The notes beneath the pieces are model-generated. The model was given only the letters and a program-made list of their open reading frames with translations, was not told the DNA's origin and ran no database searches. A program made the translations under genes and the position numbers. 64,000 nt of DNA, taken from the NCBI GenBank assembly GCA_964036045.1, contig OZ038402.1, forward strand, positions 4,939,427-5,003,426, written 5' to 3'. Positions 20,399 to 31,791 of this stretch are shown here, one piece after another (position 1 is the stretch's first letter; the number at the start of each line of letters is the position of its first letter). Source of the DNA: Eutreptiella sp. 'Long Island Sound 2002' (taxonomy: Eukaryota > Euglenozoa > Euglenophyceae > Eutreptiales > Eutreptiaceae).

Positions 20399-20579
20399 CA
20401 GAGATGGATTAGAAGAGAGGAAGGGGGGGTCTGGAACCCAAACATTTGTGTACCAAAAATAGAATCAATATTTCCTTTGCAAATTCCATTTTTTCCCGGG
20501 ATGAAATCTGGGTTCACGGGGTGGGGGGGTCAGGCACCCCCTCTCCTCCCTCCTTGTCAGCCGTTCAATCACATCCCTG
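20399..20579. mobile_element. Probable hAT-type MITE, family B related
   Basis: Left end CAGAGATGGATTAGAAGA and right end, read inward, CAGGGATGTGATTGAACG. Flanking octamers CCGCTCCC and CCCCTCCC agree at seven of eight. The interior differs from copies 1 and 3 but resembles 19510-19720 (TACCAAAAAT, TTTTCCC). Confidence 0.5.
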
Positions 20580-20700
20580 CCCCTCCCTGCCCCTCCCCTG
20601 TGGTTCACACCCGCTGGCAGAGCCACAGTGCTGCCTAACCCCCCACCCCCCCATCTCACTCACACCCCATCGCACGCCCTACGGACGCGGCCCTCGCGCC

Positions 20701-23700
20701 TCACCCCACATCGCACTGGTGGCTGACTTGGAACTCGGCGCGCGCATGTGTCCGAGAGATGATGGTGTACTCGATGCACCGATACCCAAAGCAGCCCCAG
20801 TGGTTGGGCTCGCGGTACGTGATCATGTACCCGCACGCGTCGAGGGCCTCAAAGAAGCGCTGGTGCTGCTCGCAGTACTGCCCGTGCAGTTCAATGTTCA
20901 GGTGCTGAAACCGCACCTGACAGTCGGTTAGGATGGCCTCAAAAAGGGGCCACTCGGTGTTTTCTACGTCGACCTGCGGCATGAAGGAGAAAATGGCGGG
21001 GGGGGGACGGGGAGGGGTAGAGGGGGAGGGCGGGTGGAGGGGGGAGGGAAAGTGCGAGAGACGGAGAGAATATGGGGAATGGGGTTGGGGGGTCAGGGAG
21101 AGAGGAAGGGAGGGATGGAGGGAGATGGAGGGGGAGATAGAGAGGGAGAGGGGGAGCGGGGGGGGGGGGATTTGGATTTGGATTTGGATTTGCGGGGCGA
21201 TCTTAAGGCTCAAAGGCCGCCTGGGGTGGCGCATAGGCCGCCCGGGGTGGCGCATGATGGTGCTCCCGACGACGCTGCATATCGGCTGGCTGTCCATGCC
21301 ATATGATGCACTCCTGGGGCCCTCGTTGGAACCTCCTGTTGCGCCCTCCGCGTTCCCGGGCCGGGCGGGCCGTGCCGGGCTGCGCCCCGTGCCCTGGTCG
21401 GGGCGCTCCGGATGTGTGGCCGCCACCCTCCGGTGCGCTGTCTCTCGCCCCTGCCCACGGTCTTGAGGGGCTGCAGCACGTGGACAGCTGCTCAGTGCAG
21501 CCAAGGCATTGACAAGGCTCTCCGCTCACCCCCCAAATTGCCGGCATGACTTTTGTCCATGTCCCTGTCGGGCACGTTGTCCAGTCATGGGCCGCCAACT
21601 TGACACTCCGGGGCCACCGACCGTTAAAACGGGCCGTTTGGCCGATTGCAGCGACACAGCGTCGATCTCGACACAGGTCCCGTCGAATCCTCTCGTCACT
21701 TAACTTGTAAGGGCCCCTAAACAATGGAAGGGGTCCCGGATCCGATCTCCGCATACTCCGGAACCCGCCCCCCCCCCGATGGGGCCCCACTCGGGTCTGC
21801 AAGGGCTGTCTCCCTTCAGAAGCTTCAAAATGCTCCCGGAGGTTTATGGGTTTTAGGGGTGGGAGGGGGCTGCTCTTTCCACGGCTGCCAGATTGCCTCC
21901 AGCTGCCCTGATGATTGCGCCGCGCGCGCCAAGTGGTCCCGGCAGAGGGGGGGGGGGGGCGGTTAGCCTCCACCCGCCGACGGTTAACTGCCAGCCGCCG
22001 ACAGTTGATGGGCCCAGACCACTTGATGGTTTTCGGCGGTTGTTTCAGCGCATATTCCAAAATGGTAGCTTTTTTATACGCCCGCTTGTTCTTTCGGGCC
22101 GTTCGGGCCCACTGGAAGAGAGTGGTACGATTGTCGGACTGCAAAGTAATGGGTGTGGGATCTTTGGGGGCGCCCGCACCTGATCGCAGAAGCAACGCAT
22201 ACTTTGAGCATGTCTATGGTCCGGCCCTCGTGCCCCAGCATCTGCAGGATTTGGGGCAGCGTTCGGGCCGGATACGGGGACCGCCTCGGCTTGCGCTGCA
22301 CCCACATGTGATGCAACCGAATGTTGGAGGTGTCCAGCAGCTGCAGCGGAACAGTGGGCAGAGGGAGTCGTGCGGTGGGTGGGCCGACCCATGAGACATG
22401 GGGCAAGGCACCCGCGGCACCAGGCACGCCGGACATCGACCCGTCACACCATGACCCAGGGCTGTCCTTCAGGGGCGGGGGGGGGGGATGGAGAAAAAAG
22501 AAAGGGCTTCGTAATGCCAACAGAAACGAACGTCCTCTCTGCTTCATGGTCATGGGAACTTCTCTACTTCAACGGTTGGCGGTTGGCGGTTGGCGGTTGG
22601 CGGTTGGCGGTTGGCGGTTGGCGGTTGGTGGTCCCCGGGGGCTGTCCTTAAGGGCTGTCCTTAACGAAAAAAAAAAAGATCTGGGTTCTGAAGGACAGCC
22701 CATGGCGAGACCCGGACCCTCTCCCACGAGGGACAACCGAACCAAACGCTCCGCCCCAAGGGCCAGGCTGCTCTCGCACCCGGCGGCCCACGGTTTGCCA
22801 GACCGTACCACCTCGGGTCCCCCGTCCCTGGGAGGCGGGTGGGGGGGTGGCCAGTGTTCGAGATCCGGCGACGTGGCGGGCCAGTGCTGGGGGCCGCCGG
22901 ATGGGAACCCATGCCACTGCCGGAGGCCACCGCATACGTTTGGTGTAGCTTTTGCAGTTGAGTGTCTGCCTCGTCGGGAGCGGAGGCAGACGAGGGAGGC
23001 CATAAAGGCGAAATAGCGAAGCCGGTGTGTGACCCTCGGCACCAATCTGAGGAAGATGTGGTTGAGTTGGAAGCTGCTCTGCAAAAGAAGGCCTAAATAT
23101 CTCGTATTTCCACCCGCAAACAAGTTTTTGATAGGGACAAGTATAGCCCGTGTGGTCAAGGAACAAGGGTACCCTGCGGATGGAAAAGGCCACTACGGCG
23201 AGGCCCTGCGCGTTTCGGCATTTTTTGGGTGGCGCCAGCCGTCCGGACCGGGGGGGGGGGGCGTACCCCCCCCCCCCCGTGCCCAAGAACCAGCAATGTT
23301 TGACCGCGGAACCAGGGGTTGGTTCTTGCGCACACTTTTCCCCCTAAATTTGACCGCGGAACCAGGGGTTGGTTCTTGCGCACAGCCGTGGGCAACCCCG
23401 TACCGCGGAAAAAAAATTTTCCGGCGCGTTGCGCCGGGACATGCGTGCCCTCTCCTTTCCCACACTTAACCACGTTGACAAATGAACACCAAAGGAGTGA
23501 ATCGCAGCTGACTGGGCTGTAGTGTGCCTTCCAACGTGCATGGGATGATCTACTGTTCAACTGGCTGAGACGTGAAACCCTTCTTCCTGTGATACACCAT
23601 CCTGAATTCCTGTCTGTGCTGCCCCTTGGGGCCAGGCTTCGGTGCTACACTCGCCTTTGGAGCTGGCTTCGGCTTAGGCTTAGGCTTGGGGTCTGGGACA

Positions 23701-26699
23701 TTAAAATGCATGGGGACTGCATCATCATCCATGATGTCCCTTGTGGAACAAGAGAGCCATCAGATCGCCGATAGAAGACAGACTCACCGGCAGTGTACAT
23801 GGGAACGTCTGTGGTACAGAACAAGGAATGGAAGAGGTGGTGCAAAAGCAAACATGAGCCTGTGAGTGACTGATAGGGTCCCCCCTGATGGGGGGACCCA
23901 TAGTAACACACATGAAATGATGTCCTGCACACCTGAATAGCTGTCCTACATCCACCAGAAACATGAAAAACCCACTACCCTGGTAAAAAAAGTGATGTGA
24001 GAATTTGACCGCGGAACCAGGGGTTGGTTCTTGCGCAAGGTGGTTCTTGGGCACGGGGGGGGGGGGGGTACAAAGGTTGACATGCCCAGATATGGGGCCC
24101 AATGGCGCGGCTCGAGACCACCATTACATTGAAATTGGGTTGAGGACATCAAAAACGCGAAAAAACCCACAACCAATTTTGTGCCTCACATATGTCGCTT
24201 GAACGCACACACGGCGGGCGGGAAGCAAACTCGGCCATGCACAGGTGCAGCTATCGAGAGCAGGTTGCAGCCAAGGCACACCCGGCACAGGGCGAACAAC
24301 CCCGTGTGTGGGGGGGCGGGGGGGGGGGGCGGGACAGGTGTGGCCGGCAGACCGACAGTGTGGGAGGCAGACTCCGGCAGGCTCTGTCGGACGGAGCCGT
24401 CCACCATGCTGCCTGCTGAGAATCACCCATGCAGCAGGGGCCCAACAATGGATTGTTGGGCCCAACATGATGAACGGAGGGCAGACCGGAATGGAGGGCA
24501 GGGGGGGGGGGTATACCTTGGATTATCATGCTCCCTATTTTGAGTCGCTGCACGCGAACTTCAAGTCAGTTCTGGCCAGTGGGCTGCGTGGTTCACCCAG
24601 AGGGCGGAGGGGGGGGGGGGGATAATTCCGAAGTGCCTCAACGCATAGTATGCCAGCAGGCCGGTCGCACATGGCTGCGGTCGGGCTGCAAGCACCTCCG
24701 ACGCACAGGGCTGTCTTGGGGCTGCCAACAGCTGTGGCACATGGCTGCACCGGGGCTGCCTGCGCGTTTGCGTGTGTTTGGGGGGGGTGAGTGCGCACGC
24801 GCGTGTGTGCATGCGCGTGTGTGCGTGTGCTTGCGTATGCGTGTGTTTGTGTGTGCGTGCGTGCGTGCGCGCGCCTGCGTGTGTGTTTGTGTGTGTGTGC
24901 GTGCGCGCGCGCGCCTGCGTGCGTGTGTGCGCGTGCGTGCGTGTGCGTGCGTGTGTGCGTGTGTGCGGGGGTGCGAGTGTGCGCGTGCGCGCGTGTGCGT
25001 GCGTGCGCGCGCGCGTGCGTGTGTGCGTGCGTTTGCGCGTGCGTGCAACGCAATGCCACAGGCAACGAGCAAAAGCTCCACACCACAGTGCCAAAAAGAC
25101 ATAACCTGAAATTCTGCTGCGTAATCAGTTTGGGGGCCGCCGGGCATGAACCACCGCACCCATTCACACGCACTGACGCCAGCACGCACGCGCCACTCCC
25201 CCACTAACGCACACAGCGACGTGTGACGGGTGCCAAACTGCAGGAGCGCAGGGCGAGACCTTCTGCACTTTCGGGGCCCAAGAGCTGCTGCCGGACGGGT
25301 CGAATATGTGGATTTCGGCATTGGGCATGCGCTTGCGGATGTCTATCTCCCATGTAACGTCCCCATCACACCCGAAGCTCAGGACGAGTGGGCGCTTCTC
25401 TGTGGGGAATGAGGGAAACGAGGGCACAGGAGGCGAGGCAACGCGGGCCAAAAGGGAGATGTTGAGATGAGGGTGGGGATGGAAGTGGGGGACAGTTGTG
25501 GGGCTATTTTCGGCACATGGCATGACCTTGAGGAGTATTGAGGGACAGATGGGGGAGGTCGGGGTGATTAGGACTGAATGTCGGGAGAGGGCCCGATGTG
25601 GAGGAAATTCGAAATGCGGCAAGATGGCTCACCATCAGCATCAGCGTGCCACCCTCGACATCCGAGGCATCATGGCGCACAGCCATTGTGTCCCATTGAG
25701 ACTTGCGTGTGCACAATGGTTTCCCAATGGTGCTCAACGACTGCGCCCCATTCTGATGGACAACACCGGGCGGATGGTGCGCGCAAACACGGAAAGGGAG
25801 GCCACACCTTTTTCGAAGACCTTCAGGCCGGTCATCCACTTGGAGCCGTCTCCTTGAAAAGTGACGGGGATGCGCTGTGTGTCCTCGCAAAACCACTCCG
25901 GCCACCAGGGATCATACGTGGTGACCTGCCAATATGGCATGGTGGTGGGCGCCCCCGGCCGGCGTTTGGGGGTGCTCGCGCTCGGGTTGGGCAGCGGGGC
26001 CTTCTCGGCCTTGGCCCCGTAGGAGTGGAACTCTATGGGGAGACGGGGTGAGAAAGGGAAACAATCAAAGGGTGCAGTGCAGAAGGGGATGCGCGGCGGA
26101 GGCTGTGGTGCGGGGGACGGGTGGGGGGGGGCAGTGGGGTGGAGACAAGAAGTTGGACTATGGGAGGAGAGGACCGGTGACGGTGATACGAATGGTGGAC
26201 TGTCAATGGCGACAGTTACAGACCCAGCGGTATCCGGGAAGGTGTCGTTTGACCGGTCGCTAACGCTGCCACTTGGCATTGGCTGACAGCAGGCAACACC
26301 AATGGCCGCACAATTTCCTCCGGCGTCACCTTCGGCGCTCACGGTGATAATGAGCAGTGGAAAGGATCATGCAGCGCAAAGGTGTGTTTTTAAGCTCGTG
26401 ATTGTGCACAGCCTTACTGTTGTTGCCGACAGCCCCGTTGCTGTTGTTGATCGCCCACTAATGTTGTTGACTCCATCTTCATAACATCCGACAATGCGGG
26501 AGCAGAACACACCTGCCTCAAAAGCTGGAGGGTACTGTGCGCCGCCAGTTACATTGCACTTGACCTGCCGATGCAGATCTCTCAGGTGAGTGAACCGGAC
26601 CACCTTTCGGTCCCATAGGGACTGACAAATGGGGTTTGTGAAGTTGGCCGCGGTCCATTGAAGCCACACCACAAATGCAATGGCCCAAAGGGGCTGCAT
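20701..26699 (-). CDS. METTL24-like (Methyltransf_22) membrane methyltransferase-like protein, five exons
   Basis: Proposed exons, 5' to 3': 26513-26699, 25808-26032, 25215-25399, 22203-22340, 20701-20973; 335 residues. Donors are GTGTGT, GTGTGG, GTGTGC, GTATGC; all acceptors end in AG and phases fit. The N-terminus MQPLWAIAFVVWLQW is a signal anchor, suggesting a type II Golgi/ER membrane protein. Exon 2 holds FCEDTQRIPVTFQGDGSKW, matching the family's DGGKW region. Exon 3 has the SAM-site block LVLSFGCDGDVTWE and IHIFDPS. Exon 4 has TLPQILQMLGHEGRTIDMLK, which splices exactly to exon 5 VDVENTEWPLFEAIL, followed by LNIELHG and FFEALDACGYMITYREPNH. This order is that of Methyltransf_22/METTL24; the natural substrate of that family is not established. 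The exon 3 to 4 junction is the least certain. The start ATG 26699 was chosen because it begins the anchor; the frame is open further upstream. Stop TGA 20701-20703. Confidence 0.75.
22455..22705 (+). repeat. Dispersed repeat with (TTGGCGG)n core, copy 1, inside a methyltransferase-gene intron neighbourhood
   Basis: Seven or eight TTGGCGG heptads at 22571-22630 sit between GGGCTGTCCTTCAG (22460) and CTGAAGGACAGCCC (22693), which are mutual inverted repeats. Similar order at 62040-62310: AACAGAAAC, heptads, GGTCTGTCCTAAAAGGCTGT, an A-run, TCTGG-TTCT and ACAGCCCT. Confidence 0.65.
23095..23400 (+). repeat. Dispersed repeats in intron 3 of the methyltransferase-like gene
   Basis: 23125-23270 is about 80 per cent similar to 30935-31085 (GATAGGGA, GTGGTCAAGGAACAAG, CGGATGGAAA, GGCCACTACGGC, GGCATTTTTTGGG). 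It is followed by two copies of TTGACCGCGGAACCAGGGGT plus TGGTTCTTGCGCA (23299 and 23350), with a third at 24005. Confidence 0.7.
24784..25046. repeat. Alternating purine-pyrimidine tract (GTGC/GTGT/GCGC)n
   Basis: About 260 bases of alternating (GY)n, mixing GT, GC and AT steps, lie in intron 3 of the methyltransferase-like gene, 170 bases downstream of exon 3. Such tracts readily adopt left-handed Z-DNA. Long open frames over it are composition artefacts. Confidence 0.9.
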
Positions 26700-29039
26700 G
26701 GACCAACTGGATGCAGCTACATCTCTCAAGGTGTCTGGAAACGCATGTGTGGTGTCAAGATCCACACCAAATGTGTTTATTCCCTCCCTTATTGTCATTC
26801 ATTCAATAACCCTCAAGCCTTGTGCACACATTGGAGACCAAGCGAGGGCGTGGGTCCTCAAAATCTGCATCCTATTCATTGCTTTCTAGACAACATATAT
26901 CGTATTGGGGACTGGTGCGTGCTCGTCGTGCGAGCATTAGGATCCGGCACGGCAGCATGATGCCCGATGCAGGCTGCAAGGGGCGAGCACAAGTACAAAA
27001 ACTCCTCAGACAAACACGGCCATGCCCATGAGGCTAGTGCAAACAAACAATGCAACAGTAGACAGGATGTTCTGGTGGCCCAAAGTCGGGCTGATTGCCC
27101 TCGGCACGCAAATACATAATGACAACAACGACATTTCATCATCGGTAGGCATCTGTGGTCCCGGGCACACACCATATTCGACCCCTGGCGCCCATGGATC
27201 CTGTCCACTCTCGTTTTGTGTGGCACCAGACCCGCCTTTCGTTTCCATACCACGTATCACCAGGACACGTACGCACTGTGCACGTCATGCATGCCGCACA
27301 TCATAATACGCTATGGAGCACAGGTGCCCCTTCAAGAGAGGCATCCAACACATCATCATGCCCCATGTAGGACAAGCATACAAACCATCATGATAGCCCA
27401 TGTAGGACAAGCATGTAGCACATCATAGACCGGAGTGGACTTTCTTCCTACACACGATCCACGTCGTCAGGTGGACTTTGGGACACAAGCAAAGAAATTT
27501 ATGCATATACGAGCGTGGTAGCATGAGGAAGGTGTCATTGTGGCCCTCATCCTTTGCACAGCGTGTCGACATCCACACATGTTCCTGGTTGACTGTCTAT
27601 TCCTGCCCATCAGATTCACCGGACATGTCTTCGAACATTTCTCTGACGCCCCGCCGGATGAACTACCGCTGTGCGGCAACGGATTTCTAGCGGCCGTTGT
27701 GCGTTGTCTTGGTGATGTACATGCACATCAAACCTATACTTTTGATAGAGCGGCTTTTCTTGGAGTGTTAGTCCTACATACCTCTTTGCCTCGACTTGCA
27801 ATTTGGATAAGTGACAGGTCTGGTCCTGTCTCCTCATCCATGTAGCACATCATGATGCCCAAGGCACGGGCCATGCCGTGTTACTCTTCCCAAGTTTTGG
27901 AGCGGCTGCAAAAAGGAGGTGCACACACCCACGTGCAGCACACCATGATGCCCGGAAAAGAATCCTCTCCCCCTTCCAATTGGTTGGGATCCTCGCGTCT
28001 TTTGCGTGCTCGGTGAGTTTTGAGGCGTTTGCGAGGCTTGCACAATTTGCGTCCTTTGCGTCTTTTGCGATTTTGAGACGTCGTTTGCCATGTTCCAAGT
28101 GGCTTTGGATGGAAGCCTCACAAGGGCTGCATTGGGCTCTTATCATCTTTTGTTCCTAAGGAGGAAAATTCCTTTTGTGGCTCACCCTTTTTCATTGGAA
28201 GAATCGTATGTTCTAAACAATGAGAATATCAACAGCTCGCAAATACTCCCCCGAGATATTATGGTTTTAGAGAAAAAGCTTTGAACGACCTTGGCTAGAG
28301 CGGGGCTAGGGCCACCTCACTTTTTGAAACCACCTAGTTAGAGTGCCCCACCGTGGCAAAGCCTTGTGCGATGTGTACAAACCCAGGCCTATCACCTACT
28401 TTAAGAGTGGCGACAATAGTTGTGCTTGCTTGACCCGCGGTTTTCGTCTGTTGAGACAAATTGAAGATTTACCTTAGTGATCGCACACAAGCAGTTGCCC
28501 ATTAATATGAATGCCGGCCTGCGTCCACCCGATCTGAGTATCTCTTTTGCAGTGCGCACAGATCGTCGCGTGCGCAATGCAATTTACTACCTCAATTTAT
28601 TCATAAGTCGCTCTGTATGAAAACGGTGCATCACGAGACCTTGCCCAGCAAGGTCCCGAAAAGATTGTATTAGTGAGGTAGACGTGAAGTGTTGGTTCAT
28701 TCGGGAGGAACTTTGATTCTGTGTGGGGTTTTGGGGTAATGTACTCTTTCCTGACGCCCAGCAATGTGCCCTTTTGGGGAAAGGGGCCGGAAATATGTTA
28801 CCGTACGTGGGCAAACGGAGACTACCAAACGCCTTGCGTTCAGTGCGGAAACACTTTTGTTGAAGAAAAATCTCCATTTTAGTTCTTGAATTATTGAAAA
28901 CCAATGGTGCCATTCAATCAAGAAAAAAAGCCTGCTTTTGTTGGTGTGAAATGCGTCGTGTGCGTCTTTTGAGGTGGTCGATTCGGTTGCCGAGTTCTTG
29001 AAAATTTGAATTGGAGGACCAGGTTTCGGAGGAGGACCG
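26700..29039. other. AT-richer intergenic stretch without a recognised gene
   Basis: GC content drops compared with the flanks. Short frames only. 27290-27420 and 27835-27960 repeat phrases such as CATCATGATGCCC and CATGTAGGACAAGCAT. 28010-28080 has a local GCGTCTTTTGCG repeat. No domain, tRNA or TIR was found. Confidence 0.45.
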
Positions 29040-29452
29040 GGGGAAGACGAAGAAGCCACTCTCTCCGAGAATGCGTTGAATGAGGACAACGATGAAGTCA
29101 TCCCTCAAGCGGAAGCGGCCCCGCCCCTGGCATCGAGCATGCACAAGCACCCTCTATTGGGCCACCTCCCGGGAGTGTGCGTGATGCATTTCGTTTGTGG
29201 AATGAGTTGTCTCGCTTTCCAATCCACACAAGACACAAATCGCTTTACTACATGGTTGCAACCACTCACAAGTTGAAGCACATTCTGCGTTACTCCAAAT
29301 TGAAAAGATATGAGCGTGCCCACTTCCCTCCCTTGCCGGAGTTGCCACCTCAAGGTTTCATGTCGCCTCCTAATGTGTTTGCTCAAATGCATCTCGCTCA
29401 CATGCAAGATGAGAACTCCGCCAAGCGGCAAAGGTTGAATTGGTTGGCATGA
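29040..29452 (+). pseudogene. Decayed coding remnant, unknown family
   Basis: An acidic frame (GEDEEATLSENALNEDNDEV, about 29040-29160) passes into the next frame near 29165-29175. It continues as FRLWNELSRFPIHTRHKSL... and ends with SAKRQRLNWLA and a TGA at 29450-29452. Residue composition is protein-like, unlike the surrounding noise. I do not recognise it. A frameshift or a missed intron could explain the break. Confidence 0.3.
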
Positions 29453-29927
29453 ACACCCATGTACTTCACTGAGTATTCTTGTGCTATTGTGCGTGCCTTG
29501 TTTGTGCATGCCATGTGCGCACAGGTAGACCCCCCCTTATCCGGTTCAAACCCGGTCACTTATTGTACACCCGTTGCAATATTGATGTCGCCAAGCAAGG
29601 CCTCCAAAACCCCAATCACTTGTTAAGGACCGGTCTTCCATTTGGAACACGAGAGTATGCCATAAACTATGTCAAAATGGGGATGGAAGGCCCCACATGG
29701 GACCCTTGATTTTCATTGTATAGGGGTTGGGAGGCGGATAGGGCAAGAAATATTGCTTGCATGCTCGTATGCATGTGAAAGCCCCCCCTCCTAAAGGGCT
29801 CGTGAACATGGAGGTCTAGTTTTTGAGATTCGTGCGGGGCCTAGTGGGAGGTTTTGGACCCATGTGTTGTGCAACTGCGGTGCCCTCCACACATCCACAC
29901 ATTTCGTGCTCAACTTGCCATCGCAAA

Positions 29928-30969
29928 TCATTCGAACTGCTTTGCCTTATTAGGTGATGACCTTGCGTTGTGTCGTCTAATGGCCTTTGCGTTGTTTCGC
30001 TGTTGCCGAGAGTGCTTCTTCTCCAACCGTTGATGCTTTCTTGATAGTGAGCAATATCTGCTTCGTATAGCTAAGCGCCCCTTGATGTGATTTAGACTTG
30101 GTTTCCACTTCATGAACAAACACGTCTTTGTAAGTGTCTATTTTTTTTCGCTTTGGGTAGATGTTAGGAGCTGGTGCTTCCTTTACGTCTAAAGGAATCA
30201 TCCTCACCAAGAAGAATAGAAGAGCAAGACCTCACAAGTTGAGCCTCCTTGGACGCTTGCATTGCGCATTCTTCACTCTTTGTCTTTGGCCATGTCCATA
30301 TTCTTTTATGCGCTTCTTTCGTGCCACCGAGGAGCCCTATGTGTCGTTGCCTTGGTACTCCGATCTCTCTAATCAGAAAATATGGGCCGGTCAAAGGGCG
30401 AAGAGCACACGAAGCACATGTATTTTCCACCATGTGGGATAGCCTACGAGGTGCATTCGTGTGAACGCATGGAAATCCGGTCTTCGTAAAGGATGACATA
30501 GGGAAAGAAGCGCCCACAACGGTGGGAGCTTGCAACTCACCGGAAGCATGTAGTGCCCTTGAAGCACGCACTCACGATTGTGCGATGTGCATCTCACTAG
30601 TTTCACTTGCCACAATTGAGCATCGTGCTAGCGCTTCATCGACGATCGAATATTGGTCTAATGTCAGTTTGCATACACTTATACAGTTTTTTTGGATGCC
30701 ATGTTTCAAGCAACATCCGACTCGGAGGACATCTACTTGCAGTACAACACCAAACTTACAATTGTTGGGGTTGAGACGAATGGCTATCTTTGTTCCCGAG
30801 GACGCGGGATAGCGCCAAGCACCATCGAGTTGGAACAAGCCACCGATGATGAGATGCCCGCTTGTTTTGAGAGGTGCATGCTCCTCACCTCACGAAGGAA
30901 TCTTAGCATTCCAACGAAACCATCAAACGCAAACACATGTTCGATAGGGATTATAACCAGTGTGGACAA
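29928..30969 (-). pseudogene. Decayed coding remnants on the minus strand, unknown family
   Basis: Successive minus-strand frames look coding but shift: 30784-30969 (FDGFVGMLRFLREVRS), 30572-30838 (GTKIAIRLNPNNCKFGVVLQ), 30164-30571, and 29977-30210 (PLDVKEAPAPNIYPKRKKID). They probably come from one broken transposon gene. No catalytic motif was seen, so no function is assigned. Confidence 0.25.
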
Positions 30970-31085
30970 GGAACAAGTGTACCCTCCGGATGGAAACGGC
31001 CACTACGGCAAGGCCCTGCGCGTCCGGCATTTTTTGGGGTGTGCCCGCCATCCGGAGCGGGGGGGGCGGGGGGCTACAAAGGTGC
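30935..31085 (+). repeat. Dispersed repeat, second copy of 23125-23270
   Basis: Shares GTGGACAAGGAACAAG, TGTACCCTCCGGATGG, GGCCACTACGGCAAGG and GGCATTTTTTGGG with the copy in the methyltransferase gene. It ends in a G-run like that copy. Confidence 0.75.
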
Positions 31086-31791
31086 ACGAAGAAAATCCAT
31101 GGATAAATGGTAGAGCTCCTGCATAAAAAAGGTATGCCTACACAGTGGTGGGAACGTAGCCTTAGGAAAAGCCTGGATAAGTGGGGTGAACGGAAACCCT
31201 GTGCCAAATGATGACTGCGTTGCAAAAAACCCCGTCTGTGCCGGATGCCTTGTTGGTTGAAGTGCCGGTGGCGAGTTCGCTGCGGCGTTTCCCACGGTGT
31301 CTGTGCATGGAGACAAACAGGAATCAAGAAATCCCTGTCCAATGCATGAGTGGTGTGCACTAATCACGCTGGAAACGGCATGACAGTTTTGCAGGGCAGG
31401 TGCCGTGCCGAGTGCTGAAGTGACAATTGTATAACACTGACCCCATGTCTGTGTTGAATGTCCTAGAATATGATGTCCAGGCTCAAGCGAAATGATAGCA
31501 GGATATGCTCGATCTTGTGTCATGCATACCAGCCAGCGTCTTGCTACTCTGCTGCAGAATACACCGGTGTAGTGGCTATTTTTGTCTTCTCCTTTGCTCT
31601 TGTATTGCACTGCTGGGGCCCTGGGAAAAGCAAACCTGCCCGTGTCTTGCCACCTGACGACGCAGTAGATTTTTGAGTTCTGATCACAAGATCACTGAAT
31701 AAGTTACGATCACCAAGGTGAACACTGAGCTCCTTGCGTATCTCCCCGATCTACCAATCAACCGTCTACTTTGTCACCGTTTTGACCGAAA
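31086..31791. other. Intergenic, upstream of the gag-like frame
   Basis: No gene recognised. The last 60 bases before ATG 31792 are A/C-rich and stop-containing, as for a 5' leader. No LTR-like direct repeat with the 3' flank was found by eye. Confidence 0.4.

Noticed and set aside
24535-25321. His/Ala/Arg-rich frames over the GTGC tract, including long minus-strand ones
   Set aside because: Artefact of the alternating dinucleotide composition. Only the short exon at 25215-25399 is supported.
29530-29560. CCGGTTCAAACCCGG resembling a tRNA T arm
   Set aside because: Four T-stem pairs form, but no D or anticodon arm at the right distance upstream.
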